DNA of 64,000 bases from contig OY829654.1 in assembly GCA_963691815.1 (NCBI GenBank), positions 3,741,740-3,805,739 on the forward strand. Reading direction: 5' to 3'. This DNA comes from Echiichthys vipera (lineage: Eukaryota; Chordata; Actinopteri; Perciformes; Trachinidae). Both the position numbers and the translations under genes were made by a program. Below are positions 47,301-62,300 of this stretch, piece by piece; position 1 is the stretch's first letter, and the number at the start of each line of letters is the position of its first letter. The notes beneath the pieces were generated by a model. The model ran no database searches. It saw only the letters and a program-made list of their open reading frames with translations, and was not told the DNA's origin.

Positions 47301-50300
47301 CACGCCCTCCACGGACGAGTGGGCCCTCTGAGTCAGACCGAAGGCTTCCATCATGTCAAACCCTGAGACGACAAACACACAACCCTGTTATTATTCTACA
47401 TCACGTGTGTCAATTATTCAAAATGAGCCTTTTGGTTTGAAGCGGTCTCTCACCTTTAACGATGCTGTTTCTGATGGTCACGTCGGGGCACACTGTAACA
47501 CAACAGGGCAGAATAAGTCACACAATTGTTTTTCAGCATTTTCATCTCATCTCATCTTCAGCCTCTTATCCAGGGTCGGGTCTCGGGGGCAGCAGCTTTA
47601 GCAGGGGACCTTAAACTTCCCTTTCCCGGGCCACATTAACCAGCTCTAACTGGGGGATCCTGAGGCGTTCCCAGGCCAGTGTGGAGATCTAATCTCTCCA
47701 CCTGGTCCTGGGTCTTCCCCGAGGCCTCCTCCCAGCTGGACATGCCTGGAACACCTCCCTAGGGAGGCGCCCAGGGTTCATCCTTACAAGATGATCCTGA
47801 ACCACCTCAACTGGCATCTTTCAACGCAAAGGAGCAGCGGCTCTACTCCGAGTTCCTCACGGATGCTGAACTTCTCCCCCTCTCTCTAAGGGAGACTCCA
47901 GCCCCCCTCCTGAGGAAACACATTTCGGCCGCTTGGACCCGCAACCTCGTTCTTTGGGTCATGACCCAGCTTTCATGACCACAGGTGAGGGTAGGAACGA
48001 ACATTGACCGTTAGATCGAGAGCTTTGCCTTCCTCAGCTCTCTTTTCGTCACAACGGTGCGGTAGAGCGACTGCAGCACCGCCCCCGCTGCTCCGGCCAA
48101 ACTCACGCTCCATCGTCCCCTCACTCGTGAACATGATCCCGAGGTACTTGAACTCCTTCACTTGGGGTCAGGACTCACTAACTGGAGTAAGCATTTTCAG
48201 CATTTTCATTCCAGAAAAAACGTCTCATTAGGGGCACCAGGTACACTTAAACTAATCTACGTGTGTAACACTACGGATGTCAGAAACGGAGAGAATTTAA
48301 TTGGAAAAATCTAATCTAGTTCTTTATTACGCCTTAAATATAAAAAACCTCTAAGGCAACAATGTGGAGGCAATGTGGCCGTGCAGATGCAAATCATGCT
48401 CATATCTTCTGGAGCTGCCCTCGATGTTATGAATTTTAATATTGAATGAGGGAATAGGATCCATAACCCCCAAGGAGTGTGCCGTTCTGCACCTGGGCAA
48501 TATCATGAAAGCAGCGCTGAAGGAAAGATAATTATTTGGTAAAAATCCTTCCCACAGCTGGAAGGCCGATACAAGAATCTGGCTTGAAGCGGATCCACCC
48601 AGACTAAGTGGGTAGTTTATGGTACAGTACAGGAGAGACTGAAGACGGAAGAGTTCAATAGAAAAAGGGAAAGTGGACGAAGTTTAGAAATAAGGAAAAC
48701 AACACTGTATAATTCTGTAAAATGTACAATATAAACTGTATTAGGAAACAATGCTCATAAGCAAATAATACTGAATACTGCAGTGGTAGTTGTAAACTGT
48801 AACCCCATCTCTATAGTTGTACGTTTTGATGTTTGAAATTTGTAGTTAAACTAAGGACCGTTTGATAAGATTACATGCTGGGGCATGGTACGGATGGACA
48901 GTGTGAGTGCGACCTAACACAGCATTTCAGGAAAAGAACATCAGAGCAACAGTCAAACGTGGCGGTGGTAGTTTGATGGTCTGGGGCTGTTTTGCTGCTT
49001 CAGGACCTGGACCACGTGTAATTGATGGAACCATGAATTCTGCTCTCTGCCAGAAAATCCTGAAGGAGAATGTCCTGCCATCAGTTTGTGACTTTAAGCT
49101 CAAGCGCACCTAGGTTACACGGCAGGACAGTGATCCGAACACACTAGCATCTCCACTGCTGAACGGCTAAAAAAAAAACAAAATGAAGATTTTGGAGTGA
49201 ACTTAAATCTGATTGAGATGCTGTGATATGAACTTAAACCGGCCGTTCATGCTCGAAAACCTTCGAATGCGGCTGAATTCAAACAAGTGTGGGCCAAAAT
49301 CCCTCCACAGCGATGTGTTAGACTCGGTGTCTGTTTTCACGCACGCACAAACAATTATGAGGTTTAGGGGGCAATTCCTTTTTCACATACGGTAAGACAG
49401 GTAAGTTTGCAAAGCTTTTTCTCTCTTAACAGATGAAATCATCATTTAAAAACTGCATTAAAACTGGGGCCCTTCTGTGTGGAGTTTGCATGTTGTCCCT
49501 GTGTCTGCGTGGGTTTTCTCCGGGTTCTCCGGTTTCCTCCCACAGTCCAAAGACGTGCAGGTGTTCGGTTCATTGATGACTCTAAATCACCCGTAGGTGT
49601 GAATGGTTGTCTGTCTCTGTTCGTCTCTATGTGTCCTGTGATAGACTGGCGTCCTGTCCAGGGTGGACCCCGCCTCACACCAGCTGGGATCGGCTCCAGC
49701 CCCCACCCCGATAGGGACAAGCGGTTGAAGATGGATGGATGAATTTTGTATTTACTCAGGTTATCTTTGTCTGTTATTAAAATGTATTTGATGATCTGAA
49801 ACATGTTAGTGAGACAAAAAATTAAGAACAGAAGAAAACTGGGGACAAATCATTTTCCACAGCCCTGTACTCTGTGGCTGGGGAGAAAGCAATGAGGAGT
49901 TGCACGAGCGTGTAATGTATGAATGCTCCCTTTTCTTTCATCGGGATCATATTTGTAATAAGGCTCTAGTTCACATTTGAGTGGTGTGAACTGCTAACAG
50001 GCTCGTGTCATTTAAACTGACAAATGAAGCACGACGTTAGTCCTCATGACTACTATGAAATTCATTTCACACACATCGCCGAACCAACTGTCTCATACTT
50101 TCTAATCGCGTTTATGTCTAGAAGATGATTTTTAGGAGCTAATCAGACATATTTCCATGGAAGAATGTGTGTAATATGATCATAAGTCACCTTCATTGTG
50201 GATCGGGTGGTGAATGGGGATTCTGGCAGGAGCTGTGGCTGTAAAAGGAAAGTAAATCCAAACATGACGCATTTAGCAAAAATCAAAAATGTATCTGTTC

Positions 50301-53300
50301 AAGGATCATGTCCTGTATACGTTGACTATATTCTGCAGAGATGCAGCCTAGAAACAATCTATTCCCACATTTCATGCTTATTTATTATGAGGGAATGTAC
50401 GGATAACAAGGTGTTTTGTGGTAAGCTCACTAACTCCAATATGTGACATACTGCAGGTGTTGGTGTGATGGAGTCAGACCTGTTGGGTGGAGGATGGAGA
50501 CGCCGGCGCCCTCTGCTGAGCCCAGCAGTGAGTGCACGCTGATGCGATACAGAGTCTCTGGCTCCAGCTCAGTGAAACAGTGACTGCTGCTGGACTCATC
50601 GACACTTTCTTCTTTTGTCTGCTTGTCTAAACGAACACAAGGAACACGGACAGGACAGACACAAAAGTGGGTAAATGAACAGTGGTTGATGTGGTTTCTG
50701 AGACAGAGTTGTCAGTATTTATAGATTTTACAATAGGTTACCTTTGACAGACTGGACGACAATACGATACCCGTCGACCGCAGACACGGGTCTCCAAGAC
50801 ACGCAGATGCTGGAGTGGTCTGACCTGACCACGCTCACACTGCTTACCCGCAGACTGGCTGGAGGGAGAGACAGACACGCATTTATAAAACTGTGCGTAG
50901 TCTTCCCAAAACATTGCAATTGCAAAAAAAACATGAATCTTTCACAAGAAATAACTTGCTGCCTTGTGTCGGAAGTTGTTGTTGTTTTCACACTATTCGC
51001 GCTGACCGGCAAGAGAGGAATCCCTGATGTTTGTGATGGCTTTACCGTTTCCCAGCAGGTCCGTTTGTCAGTGTGTGTCATTTCAGTGTGTTTGACTCAC
51101 TGGTTTTGCCCTGAGCTGAACTGCTGCCTCCTTCTCTGTTGCGGTACTCGGCCGTGACCAGGATGCTGTAGCGTGTGTCTGGCTGTAATGACTCGAGCAG
51201 CACCCGCTTTTCACCCCCTGGGACCAACACCTGTAGACAACAAGCCGAAGTATCAAAGTCAAGCTTACAAGAGAATCGTCCAGTGACGGAGCGAATTCTC
51301 TGTGACCCTGAGAAGCTTGATCGTTCACTGTCCAGCGGGATGAAGTGCAAAGCAGCTGTAAAGGTGACAGTTACAGCCTACTCACTGTGCTGTCCTGGGT
51401 CTCAGCTGCAGTCAGGGCAGTGTAAGACACACGGTACTGGAGGACATGAGCATTGGGAGGTACCCAGCTGACCACAAAGCTGACCGCTGTCTCCTCGGAG
51501 ACTGATACGCTGGATGGGCCTCCGCCGGACACTGCAGGGACAAAACACAAAAATCAGAGATATTTATACTCACTCAGTGCGTTTACATGCACATCAGTAA
51601 CACGAAAATGGTCTTTCCCCCGTTAAGGGAATCATTTTCTGGTTCATCTTTGTCAAAATCACAAGCGAGGGGGGGGGGGGGGGGGGGAGACGGACGGACG
51701 ACTTTTGGACAGAATTACAACAGAAACAGGTTCTTGGTAGCGATTTTAGTTGCCATGGTGAAGTCCTCCCTCGGTTTAAAGGTAACGCTCTATTGTTGTT
51801 GTTTCTTCATGTTGTTGCGGCGCTGTTGCTTCCTGGTTTATTCTATTTCCGGGTCAAAAGCAACTGTTGCGGAGTGGGGAGCATGCACAGACGCGAAACC
51901 CGATAGTAACCCGGGAACCTGCTTACATGCATGAGTAATTGGGGTACTAAAGGAGTTCTCTAGGTCTGTTAACTCTGATTTTACCCGGGGTACGGTGTTT
52001 ACATGGTGTATGGAGTATTTACATGGAGTATGCCCTTAATCTGAATATAATCAGGTTTTAAAACTGCATGTAAACGCACTGATCATAAATAAATCTTAAT
52101 TTATGAGCGATGACAAATTTTGCCATAATGAGAAGACGATTGTCTTACAACTGGCCTCCGCCTGTGAGACATTAAAATAACTGGTCAGACTGAAGGAACG
52201 GTGTGAAAATGACCACAGAGCATTTGAAGTTTAAGGTAAAGTAATGCACAAAATAGGAAAAGGCTGCAAAATAATGTCCATGTGTTGGAGTAGACCCACC
52301 AAACACATCAGGGACATATTTAGTGACAGACTCCCGTGCTGCTTATAGCATTCATTCATCAGTGTGTGGTGTGTAAATGAGCGTGTGTGTGTGTGTGTGT
52401 GACTCACAGGTGCTATAGCGTGTGGCCACAGCTTCACTCTGAGCTCCATCTCCATAAAGTGCAGACAATGAGATCTGGTATTCCTTATCGTCCTCCACCC
52501 CCTCCAGGATCGCCCCTTCGCTCTCACCGCTCACCCTCAGCTACGACAGACAGACAGACAGGAGACACACAGCAGCATTACATCGTCGCTGGGGGGCGGA
52601 AACTTCCTATCTGCATTTGTCATAAATATGTGCTATTGGTCATGCTTCCCGTCTGTGTGTGGGCTTTATAAGTTTTAACCAATCTAAAGAATTAAAAAGA
52701 GGTTGTGAATTAACATCGTAACTCCATTGGATCCTCAAACTGAGGGCAAAACCTCGTAGCTCCACCCCCTCTCCGTTCAGACACGAAGTGCCGGACACAG
52801 CCGAGCTCGAGCTGACAGTTCACCTACTTTACCAGGCGGGTTCATCGATCAGGTAAGCGGAGCTCTTTATAAACTGTTTTTAAAAATAGCCAGTGAGTAG
52901 CAAACTCACATCTCACGACCCGCAAGGTTCTGACCCACAACCAGCTGATGAGGATGCAGTTACTGTGCTGACACAGATCACACAATTCAGGTCGTGTTGC
53001 CGAGTGACACAGCATGAGCCCCGGACCCCCGAACCGACAAACCCCTGAAATGAAAGCGCTTCTGTCTGAGACATGCAAGTAAAAACCATCTGACGACTCA
53101 CTGTTCAGACGGGGAGTCAGACATGGTCAGGCTTTTAAAGTCAGTGACGATCACTTTGTGTAAAGAAGCAAACTTTTAACTAAAGTGCGCTCCCTCTTCC
53201 TCTGATCGCCCGCAACCATATGAAAACCACCCGCTGTAAGGGAGCTGTAGGTCCCGCGGGCACGCCGCAAAACGCAGATCTCTACTTTGGTCAAATGTGT

Positions 53301-56300
53301 TGAATAAAGAAAGTGTGCATACGTATCTACACTAAACTTTGTAAGCTGTAAATTGCTGATAATGGAATGTGACGCACTTCGTTATACCCATTATAATTAC
53401 TGATGGTAAAAACACGCATCTCCATATTCAAGATCAAGACCATTTGAGTTTGATTGTGGTTAAATATTAATAATATAACAACATCTACCAATATATGACC
53501 ATGTATAAAGACGCAATTCAACTTTGACGACGCAGAGTTAACTTGTTTTGAAAGGTAGAGGTTTTTTAATGTCCTGAAAAATGACCGTTTTGGACACACG
53601 AGGTTTCCGTAATATACAGTTTTAACCCCTTGAACGCATCACACACTCCAACCATCCTTTACCACCCCCACCTGTCTCAGATCGCCTCCGCTGAGGGAGA
53701 TCCACTTGATGAGGTAAGAGACGACATCGTCAGCTGCGGCCTCCCAGCGCACGGTGATATCGCTGCCGGAGAAATTAGTCACCCTGAGGTCTGAGGGGGA
53801 CGGCACCTTCACTAGGAACGGAAGAGACGAGACATTAGCATGTTTTTACATTTTAATTCACACTTAATAAATGCAACACAAGAAAGAAATATGATGTGTG
53901 TGTGGGTGTGTGTGTGTGCGCGTGTGCATGTGTGTGTTTCTTACGTGTGGTGACGTTACTGGTGAGTGCCGCAGACAGGCCTTGTGGGTAGTGGGACTGG
54001 ACTGAAACCAGATATCGGGACAGAGAGGAGAGGTTCTCCACCACCACTGAGTTCAGTCCTGTTACCTCCACCTGGAAAGAGATTTGGTACGGATGAGTGT
54101 GGCTGCAGTTCGTCGGGCCATATAATAAATCTTACTGACGATACTGTACGAACAAAGCTGGGCCGAGGTCCAGCTCTACTGCTATGCGAGCGAGGAGTCT
54201 TTCCAGGTTAACAGCTTTGTCTGAGGGCGCACTCACACTGTCCGTCCGTCCCGTGCTCCGTGCTTTAGGGTACCTGTTTTTTAAGTGCTGTGCGACATGC
54301 CAGAAACTCTGCAGCTTTAAAGCAGATTTAAGTTGCTCCTATGAAGACGGCACCATCAGCACCTGTAGTCCACCTTTGCTCCTCTTTGTGTCTGTCATAC
54401 CGTTTTCATTTTGCAGTTTGATGAGTGTAACGGACTAGTTAACTAGTCTAACTATGTCCGTTAGACTGAATCAGAAACCAGACACGTCTTTTGAGTACCG
54501 TATTTTCCGCACTATAAGTTGCACCTAAAAACCTTCAAATGTCTCAAAAGCCGACAGTGCGCCTTATAATCCGGTGCTCCTTATATATGGACCAATATTG
54601 AGCCACAACAGGTCTCCAACTACGGTGAGCAGCCGCCGACTCTATTTTCCCCCGTAGAAGAAGTAACGCGCGGTGCATGTTGAGATATACGACTGCGTGA
54701 AGCGTGCCGTTTCATTTCCATGTGTGTGTTTGTGTAAAGAGCCCAAAATGGCTCCTGTTAAGAGACACGCTTACGACGCAGAGTTTACACTCAAGGCCAT
54801 TAGTCACGCAGTAGAACACGGGAATAGAGCAGCAGCCAGAGGGTTTAACATGAACCAATCAATGGTGCTGAAGTGGAGGAAGCAACAAGACGACCTCCCC
54901 TGACTGTGTTGTTGACGTTCCCTTTAGCGCAGCTTCTTCTAATGGATGCAGAACGTAACCCCAGCCTCCACTTTTGCGTCTGTTCTATGCGCCTTATAAC
55001 GCGATGCGCCTTATATATGAGAAAAGTTTCAAAATAAGACGTTCATTGAAGGTGCGCCTTATAATGTGGAGCGCCTTATAGTGCGGAAAATACGGTAGGT
55101 CCTTTTAGATGCATTACAAGTGTCTGTGTAATGATTTATTTAAAAATCCAGATTTAGTTCTCTGTAATAGGTTTCATTTCCTGCTCTTTTATTATTTATA
55201 CTTATTATAAAAAGTGATTTGGAAAGGGATGCATGAGGAGATTCTAGGTAATTAGTATGGCTGTTACGGTCTGCAAGGGTTTGAGTTTCCCTGCTGATAT
55301 CAGATCACAGACGACTGAAGCATGACTGTAATCATTCGTCTTGTTCAAAGCAACGTAAGAATTGCTCAAAAGAATGTAAAATACACGTCTCTTTGGAAAT
55401 AAAGATGTAATCTCAGCTCTGGGGATGGTTCTGGAGACAGAGGAGTAGTTACCTGCTTAACGTCACTGCCGAGGTTTGTGCTGTAGGTTATTCTGTGGCC
55501 GGGGACGTCCACGGCTCCGGGCACCCAGCTCACCCTCAGCATACTGTGGGTGACCATCGGGAACTGAACGCTCATCGGCGGTGGGAGGGGGACTGTGGGG
55601 AGGGAGAGTAAAGGTAAAAAGGGAGGGAAGAGGAAGATGAGATGAAAGACAAATGATCTGAAGTGATTGATTTGATCAGGGCCGTTGAGAAGTTAATGTG
55701 CTTAGAGGTGAAAGATGAAAGAGAAGGAAGAAGGAGGAGTGAGTAGCGAAGATCTGAAAGCAGGAAGTGAATGTTTGGGGACTGTCTTACACGTGGTGGC
55801 GACCGCAGTGACGGGGTCGCTGGGATCCTCATCATACAGGGCATAAAGGGTGACAGAGTAGTCTGTTGCCGGCAGTAACTCTGCAAGATCCACCACCCTC
55901 TTCTCTGCACTGAATTTCTCCTGCGGTCAGACACAAGTGCAAACATGGAGTCAGAGGTTTGTTACTATATCTGAAGGTGAGGATTGACACTTCGAAATGC
56001 GAACCGGAGAAGCCAGGGATCAAACCGCTGATCTCTCAAATGGAAGACGACCCGATCTACCTCTGAGCCACAGCCGTTGCCCCTCTAATGAAGCGTATAG
56101 TGCTCGTTAACTTTACAGTTAACACCCTGTCCTGAAAACTTGACAATATGAACAGGACATGCTGTTGAAGCATTTTTGCTCGTCTTTGCCTCGCACATCA
56201 TGTTTTCACCTACAGTACACCCCCCCCCCACACACACACACACACATGCGCACGCACCCACACACACACACACACACGCACACACACACCTCCTTGGCGT

Positions 56301-59300
56301 CATCAGGCTGTCCGTGGTTGAGTGCTGAGTACAGGATCATGTACTGTGTTGCGCCGGGCGCTGCGCCCCAGCTCACTCGCAGCGTGCTGTAGGAGGCTGG
56401 AGTCACCTCCAGGTTGGCAGGCATGGCCAGGGCCACTGAGTGAGGGGGACAGGTAGAGACAGAGGAAGGGTGAGCAGAGTCCAAAGATGTCAGGAGTGGT
56501 TCGTGGTACATAAACTGATGACGGGCATGCTGAGCCCATTCTGTGATTCACTGATGACTGCTGCCTCTTTAGACACCTTGGGTTTTCAGTAGCTGGGCTT
56601 TAAATCTGTCTGGGCGTCAGAAACACAACAGCCTGCTGCTGTTTAATCATCAGCATTTGTTGTTTTTCATTTTAGACGTTAAATCCGACACAGTCTGACA
56701 CAGCGGCGTGAAAGCGAAACTACAGTTCTGAATACACCTTCAGCTATCGTCAAAGAAAGATACAAACAAAACACACTTACAGTATGTTATGACAACAAAT
56801 ACTTTTAATAAGAGGCCCCTATCAGAAATCAGACATCACATCTCTCAGTAACCCTCTCCCTGACACGTGTGACCGCGCAGCGCTGGACTCTCGTGCACCC
56901 GCCGCTGTCTGCTTCATGCCTGCGGATCCCCACCCCGGATCAGGGGATCAGTCGACTATGGGCAAGATGTGACGAATCAGATAAGACTATGAAACCTTTT
57001 AGTCGGGACACCCCTACTGCTTTCACACCAGAGCTGTTTGTCTGTGTAACAAGGACAAAACATCCTAATGTCTCTCTCTAATCAGGGCCCAGCTTCTCTT
57101 TTGCTACCGTCTCGCTCGTCTCCTTGGAAGAATGAAATGCTTGACGACTCGCTGTCTTTGTGAGCTGCTCATATTAATTTGCCTTCTTCCAAAACATTTG
57201 ATTGCTCCATTATTATTATTCTGAGACCAGGAAGTGTCAGTGATTTTCGTTTGGATGTTCAGTCCAAAATACATTTTTAGCAGTGGTGTCAGTCTTACGT
57301 GTCGTGACGGTTCCTCTGAGGGCCAGGCCGACGTTGTCTTCGTACACGGGAAAGATGGACACGTGGTACAGCGTCTGAGAGGAGAGGCCTTCCAGCAGCA
57401 CCGTGGACTCTGTGCCGCTCAACACCACCTGGAGACAAAGCAGCACTCACAATCAGACAGACACATGCACCAAACACTTCTTTTGACATGGCAATATTCA
57501 GGGTTCGTGCATCTTTTCAAAGGTCAAATTCAAGCACTTTCAAGGTCAATCTTCAAGCTTTTCCCCCCGTTTTATAAATACATTCATTCATTCATCTTCA
57601 ACCGCTTGTCCCAATCGGGGTTGCGGGGGGCTGGAGCCGATCCCAGCTGACATCGGGCGTGAGGCGGGGTCCACCCTGGACAGGACGCCAGTCTATCACA
57701 GGACACATAGAGACGAACAGAGACAGACAACCATTCACACCTACGGGTGATTTAGAGTCATCAATGAACCGAACACCTGCACGTCTTTGGACTGTGGGAG
57801 GAAACCGGAGAACCCGGAGAAAACCCACGCAGACACGGGGAGAACATGCAAACTCCACACAGAAGGGGTTTAAACCAAGAACCCTCTAGCTGTGAGGCAA
57901 CAGTGCTAACCACCACACCACAAACACTTTCTCCAATGTCGTGATTAAATCAGGGCAGTCCTCCTCTCCTTTTAGTCTCTGTTTTTGTCTCCCTCTGTCT
58001 GTGTTTCCCTGTACGTGCTCCCCTTTGTGTTTCCTTGGTGTGAGCAGGTGGTTCTCGTTGGCACTGATCACCTGCCTCTCTGTTTCTTAAGCCGGTCCTG
58101 AGCCTCATTCAGTGCCGGATCATTACTCTACATACCCAGATGTCTCCCTGCGTACCTTTCCTCTTGTGCTCGTTCCCTGTGACCAGTTTGTCTTAGTGCT
58201 CTCCTTGTTTCCCCTTTGTTCTTTGTGCACCTCTGTGTTAAAATAAGTTTATTTAATTTGTTAAAACTGTCTCCTGAGTTCCGTGTCTGCATTTGGGTCC
58301 AATCCTCTGTGTATTCCCCGTCACCCCACGCGACATCCAAAATTCAAGCACTTTTCAAACATCGACAAAACGTTAAAATCAAAGCAGTTTCGGGGATTTC
58401 AAGCACCCGCACGAACCCTGAATATGTATCACTTTTAATGTGACTTTTTCCTCCCATCCCAGCACATTTTCCCCAGGATTGGAGTATGATGTAAAACTCA
58501 ACGTAGTAGCTGCTAGAATCCACCATTCTTCATCTCATTTTGCTTGTACAACTGTGCTAAGGTCTCAAACCTACTGTGGCGATAATTCATGTGAGGTGAG
58601 GTCGCGTTCTAACCTCCTGTGGACTCTGACCCTCGGCGCTGTGGTAGACCACTCTGTACTGTTGGACCGGCTTAGCGGGATTGGTCCAGTGAAGCTTAAC
58701 CTCCCTGGAGCCCAGTTCAGAGAACCGGAGATCAGTGGGACTCGGGTAGGAGAGGGCTGGGTCGGCTGTGGGCCCAGGCTCCATCCCTGGAGACACAGCA
58801 ACAATCAATGAGCACATTAGACATCAACAAGAGGATTTGAGTCGATTTGCCTGCCATGAAAAGAATGAGGAGGCAAGAGAAGACAGCTGACAGATACGGA
58901 GGGACATTGCTACGTGAATACGCGTACGTTTCGAGATGCCGCGGTCCTCGATCCTCCCGCACAGGATGTGGACCAGCCGTGCCACCAGCTTGCTGAGCAG
59001 AGGGAAGTCATTGACATTGTAGACGTTCAGATCCACCGGCTCCGACGCCACCTGTCTCAGCTCGGCCTCATCAGCATTCTTTACACCTGAATAATACAGA
59101 GATTAGAACAAAGTGCCTCTGAGTGCCTAATAATGAGGACATAACTGGGACTGTATTGCATAAAATAACACTAATAAGACCATATCAGACCATAATTGGT
59201 TACACTTCACCCAAGCGTCACCAGAAGCTGAATAAACAAATGTCAAGAGAGCTTAAAGTCCCGTAGATGAGAGTAACACATGAGGATACCGGTGAAAACA

Positions 59301-62300
59301 AACAATACAGCCGACTCTGACTGGCGGTTAATACAGATCTTACCGTAATCTGTCCTGATTTCGCCTATTTTTACGTTAACAGACCTAGAAACCTCCTGCA
59401 ATGGCTAACGTTAGTCAGGCAGACGGATGTATTACGTCGTGGCTGAGCGATGATCGGCGTTATATGGATAAAATCAAAGAGTAAGGGAATGTTTGTCCAG
59501 GTTACTGGAGGGGAAGTGGGTAAACGAGCCGGCTCAGTGTCCAGAGGTGACACACACACATTTATTCTACCACACTGAATCACCAGGTGATGCAGAACTA
59601 TGACAACAATCCCTTTCTCTGTCGTTAATATCCTGTCGTTTTAGTTTAGCTCTGTGAAACTAAACAAACAGCCGAGGCTTTGTCTACCTCCGGTTAAATG
59701 AGGGTGAAAATTTACTGTCTTTCTCTCTCTTACACACACACGAACACGCACACACACATAGCTGTCAATAAATATGACATATGACAAATATGTAAATATT
59801 ACTTGTAATTCCTCAAATGTAATCGTATTTATTCTTATTAACTGAGTAGTAACTCCTGTTTTCCGTATTAGCGCCTAAAGAACACTGAGGTCTCCTTTGT
59901 TTGCACCGGCGAGAGGGCGTGGCCTATTACGGGACGTAGGGTGCCCAGAAACGCAGGTGAGGGATGCGATTGGATTAAAGAAAACGACTAAAAGGTCTTC
60001 ACCGCCTCACCCCCTCTTCTTTTCACTCTCACCTACAGCGATGATCTCCACGCCGGCATTCTTCAGACGGGTCGCCGCGGCGATGGCGTCGTCCTGAGAT
60101 TTCCCGTCGGTCAACAAGACCAGGAAAAAGGGAGCGCCCGACCTGGCGCCTGCCTCAGCTCTCATGTTGTCCTCCATGACGTGCAGCAGCGCCTGGCCTG
60201 AGGGATGGCATGCATGGTTACACAGCGACAGAAATACGCTATATGGACTCTACCGTGTACGTATTTCATGTGTTACGCGCATATATAAGACAGATGTTAG
60301 GGCTGATGAACACTAAAGTAGTGAGTGTTTACCTGTAAATGTGTTTCCACCCTTGTATCTGAAATTCCTTACTGCCTCCAGCAGCTGGTCTTTGGTGGTG
60401 AAGTTGTTGAGCTGCCACTCTGTGCGAGGGTCTCCGCTGTACTGGGTCAGACCTGGGACAAAAACACACATTATCAAATCAAATCAAATCAAATCAACCT
60501 TTATTTATACGGTGCTTCTCATACAGAAAAGTATCGCAAAGTGCCTCAAAGAGATGAAGAAAAAGAGAAACACAAACAAGAACCCGACCCTCCCACCCCC
60601 ACAGTCACGCACAGAGACACACACAAATATGTAAACGTTCATACACACATTCACACAAACACACACAGCCACGCTGACACACAGACACACAGACACACAG
60701 GACATTAGGACAGGTAAATCCATTATGCAGGGCTCGTACACCTTTTCTGAGGTCAAATTCAAGCACTTTCAAGGTCCATTTTCAAGCTTTTCCAGCACCT
60801 CACAGTTGTAGTAAATAAAATATTCTCAATCTCAGCTCTTTTTACTTGTGTTTCTCTTCTTTTTACTTGTGTTTCTTTTTATATCACATTGCAGAAGGAG
60901 CCTGGGACTCAAGAATGTCATTGCCAACGACTGCTGCTGTAATTTGCTGCATATGACAAATAAACCATCTTGAATCTTGAATCATCCTCTCAGAGTAGCA
61001 AAGCAAACATTCATTTACAAGCTAACAACGCAGATTCTTTCCTTTAAGATAAACAATGCTCTATTACAATGTGTTCAATCCCGTCCAAATATGAGACACA
61101 AAGTAGTGAGACTAGAAATTGTGGCGTGATTTCTGAAATGCATTGCTGTAAAGGCTGTCAATGATCGAGCAGTTAAGGGAGAATAAAAAACGCTGCATGC
61201 AGAAATTAAACCAACATAATGCAACTGTTTTACCTTAAAATAGCAGCTTACAAATCAAGTCGATGCTACGCTGACTTGTAACAGGGAGGACGGTGCCTCG
61301 CGCCCTGAACACCTGTTCTAGTACTATGAAAGTTTGGTAAGGGGCTCGGATTTCCCGGGAAAAGCGCACAACGCTTTAAGGCACACACTACCACGGGTAT
61401 TGGTGAACCTGGATCGTATTTTATGATGAAAATGTTTCCTGTCCAAACGTACATGGCCTCTGGCTGCTCTGCTTTTGACGCCCTGTGATTTACAGAGTTT
61501 CCTGACGTGTTACTGAAGTGGAACCGTTAGCTCAGTTAGCCGTGCTGCCAGGACCGGGAGCTCGGAGCACCGAGGGGGTGTTGTCCACGGACGTCACGGC
61601 AGAGGGGGAGAGACCGAAGAGTATGTGGATGGAGGAAACTGAGAAGGGAATGAAGATAGTGACTGTAGGAGCCAAATGCTTCCTAAGATAATATTTTTTG
61701 GTGCTTATGAATTTTATATATCTGGGATTGTTATTGCATTCCTACGTAACAGTTGGGTGCATGCTTAATATGGGCCTGTCACTTTAAGAACTGTGTGCCA
61801 GTGTGTGCAGTGCAGCGTAGAAGGGGAGATGGCGGTGTACCCTTTGTAAAGGTGGAGGCACACAGTTTTCTGACCGTGTTAACACGTACTTTGGATGCTA
61901 GTTTGTGGACCTTTGGGTCATTGTTCTTATTTTTATTTCTTGCCTCAAGACGCGTATGCATCTAAGTGGATTTGTGCTATAAATAGTTCAAAAGAAATGG
62001 TCAAAACGGAGAAACTTTGAAGACGTTTTTTTCCCAGAACGTGGTTAATGAGGCCCGGGAAAGGGAAGTTTGGGGTCCCCTGCTAAAGCTGCTGCCCCCC
62101 CGACCCGACCCCGGATAAGCGGCTGAAGATGAGATGAGATGAGAACCTAACCAGAACACGCGTCAGCCATAAGGCCTCCTCCTTTCTCTGATAAACTAGA
62201 GTTTAATTGAGCCTGTATTCCCTACAGTGACCAAGCAAGAGGCTGCAGGACCAGAGTTAATCTCAGACTGGCTTCTGGTCGTCTTGCCAAGATGGCCTTC

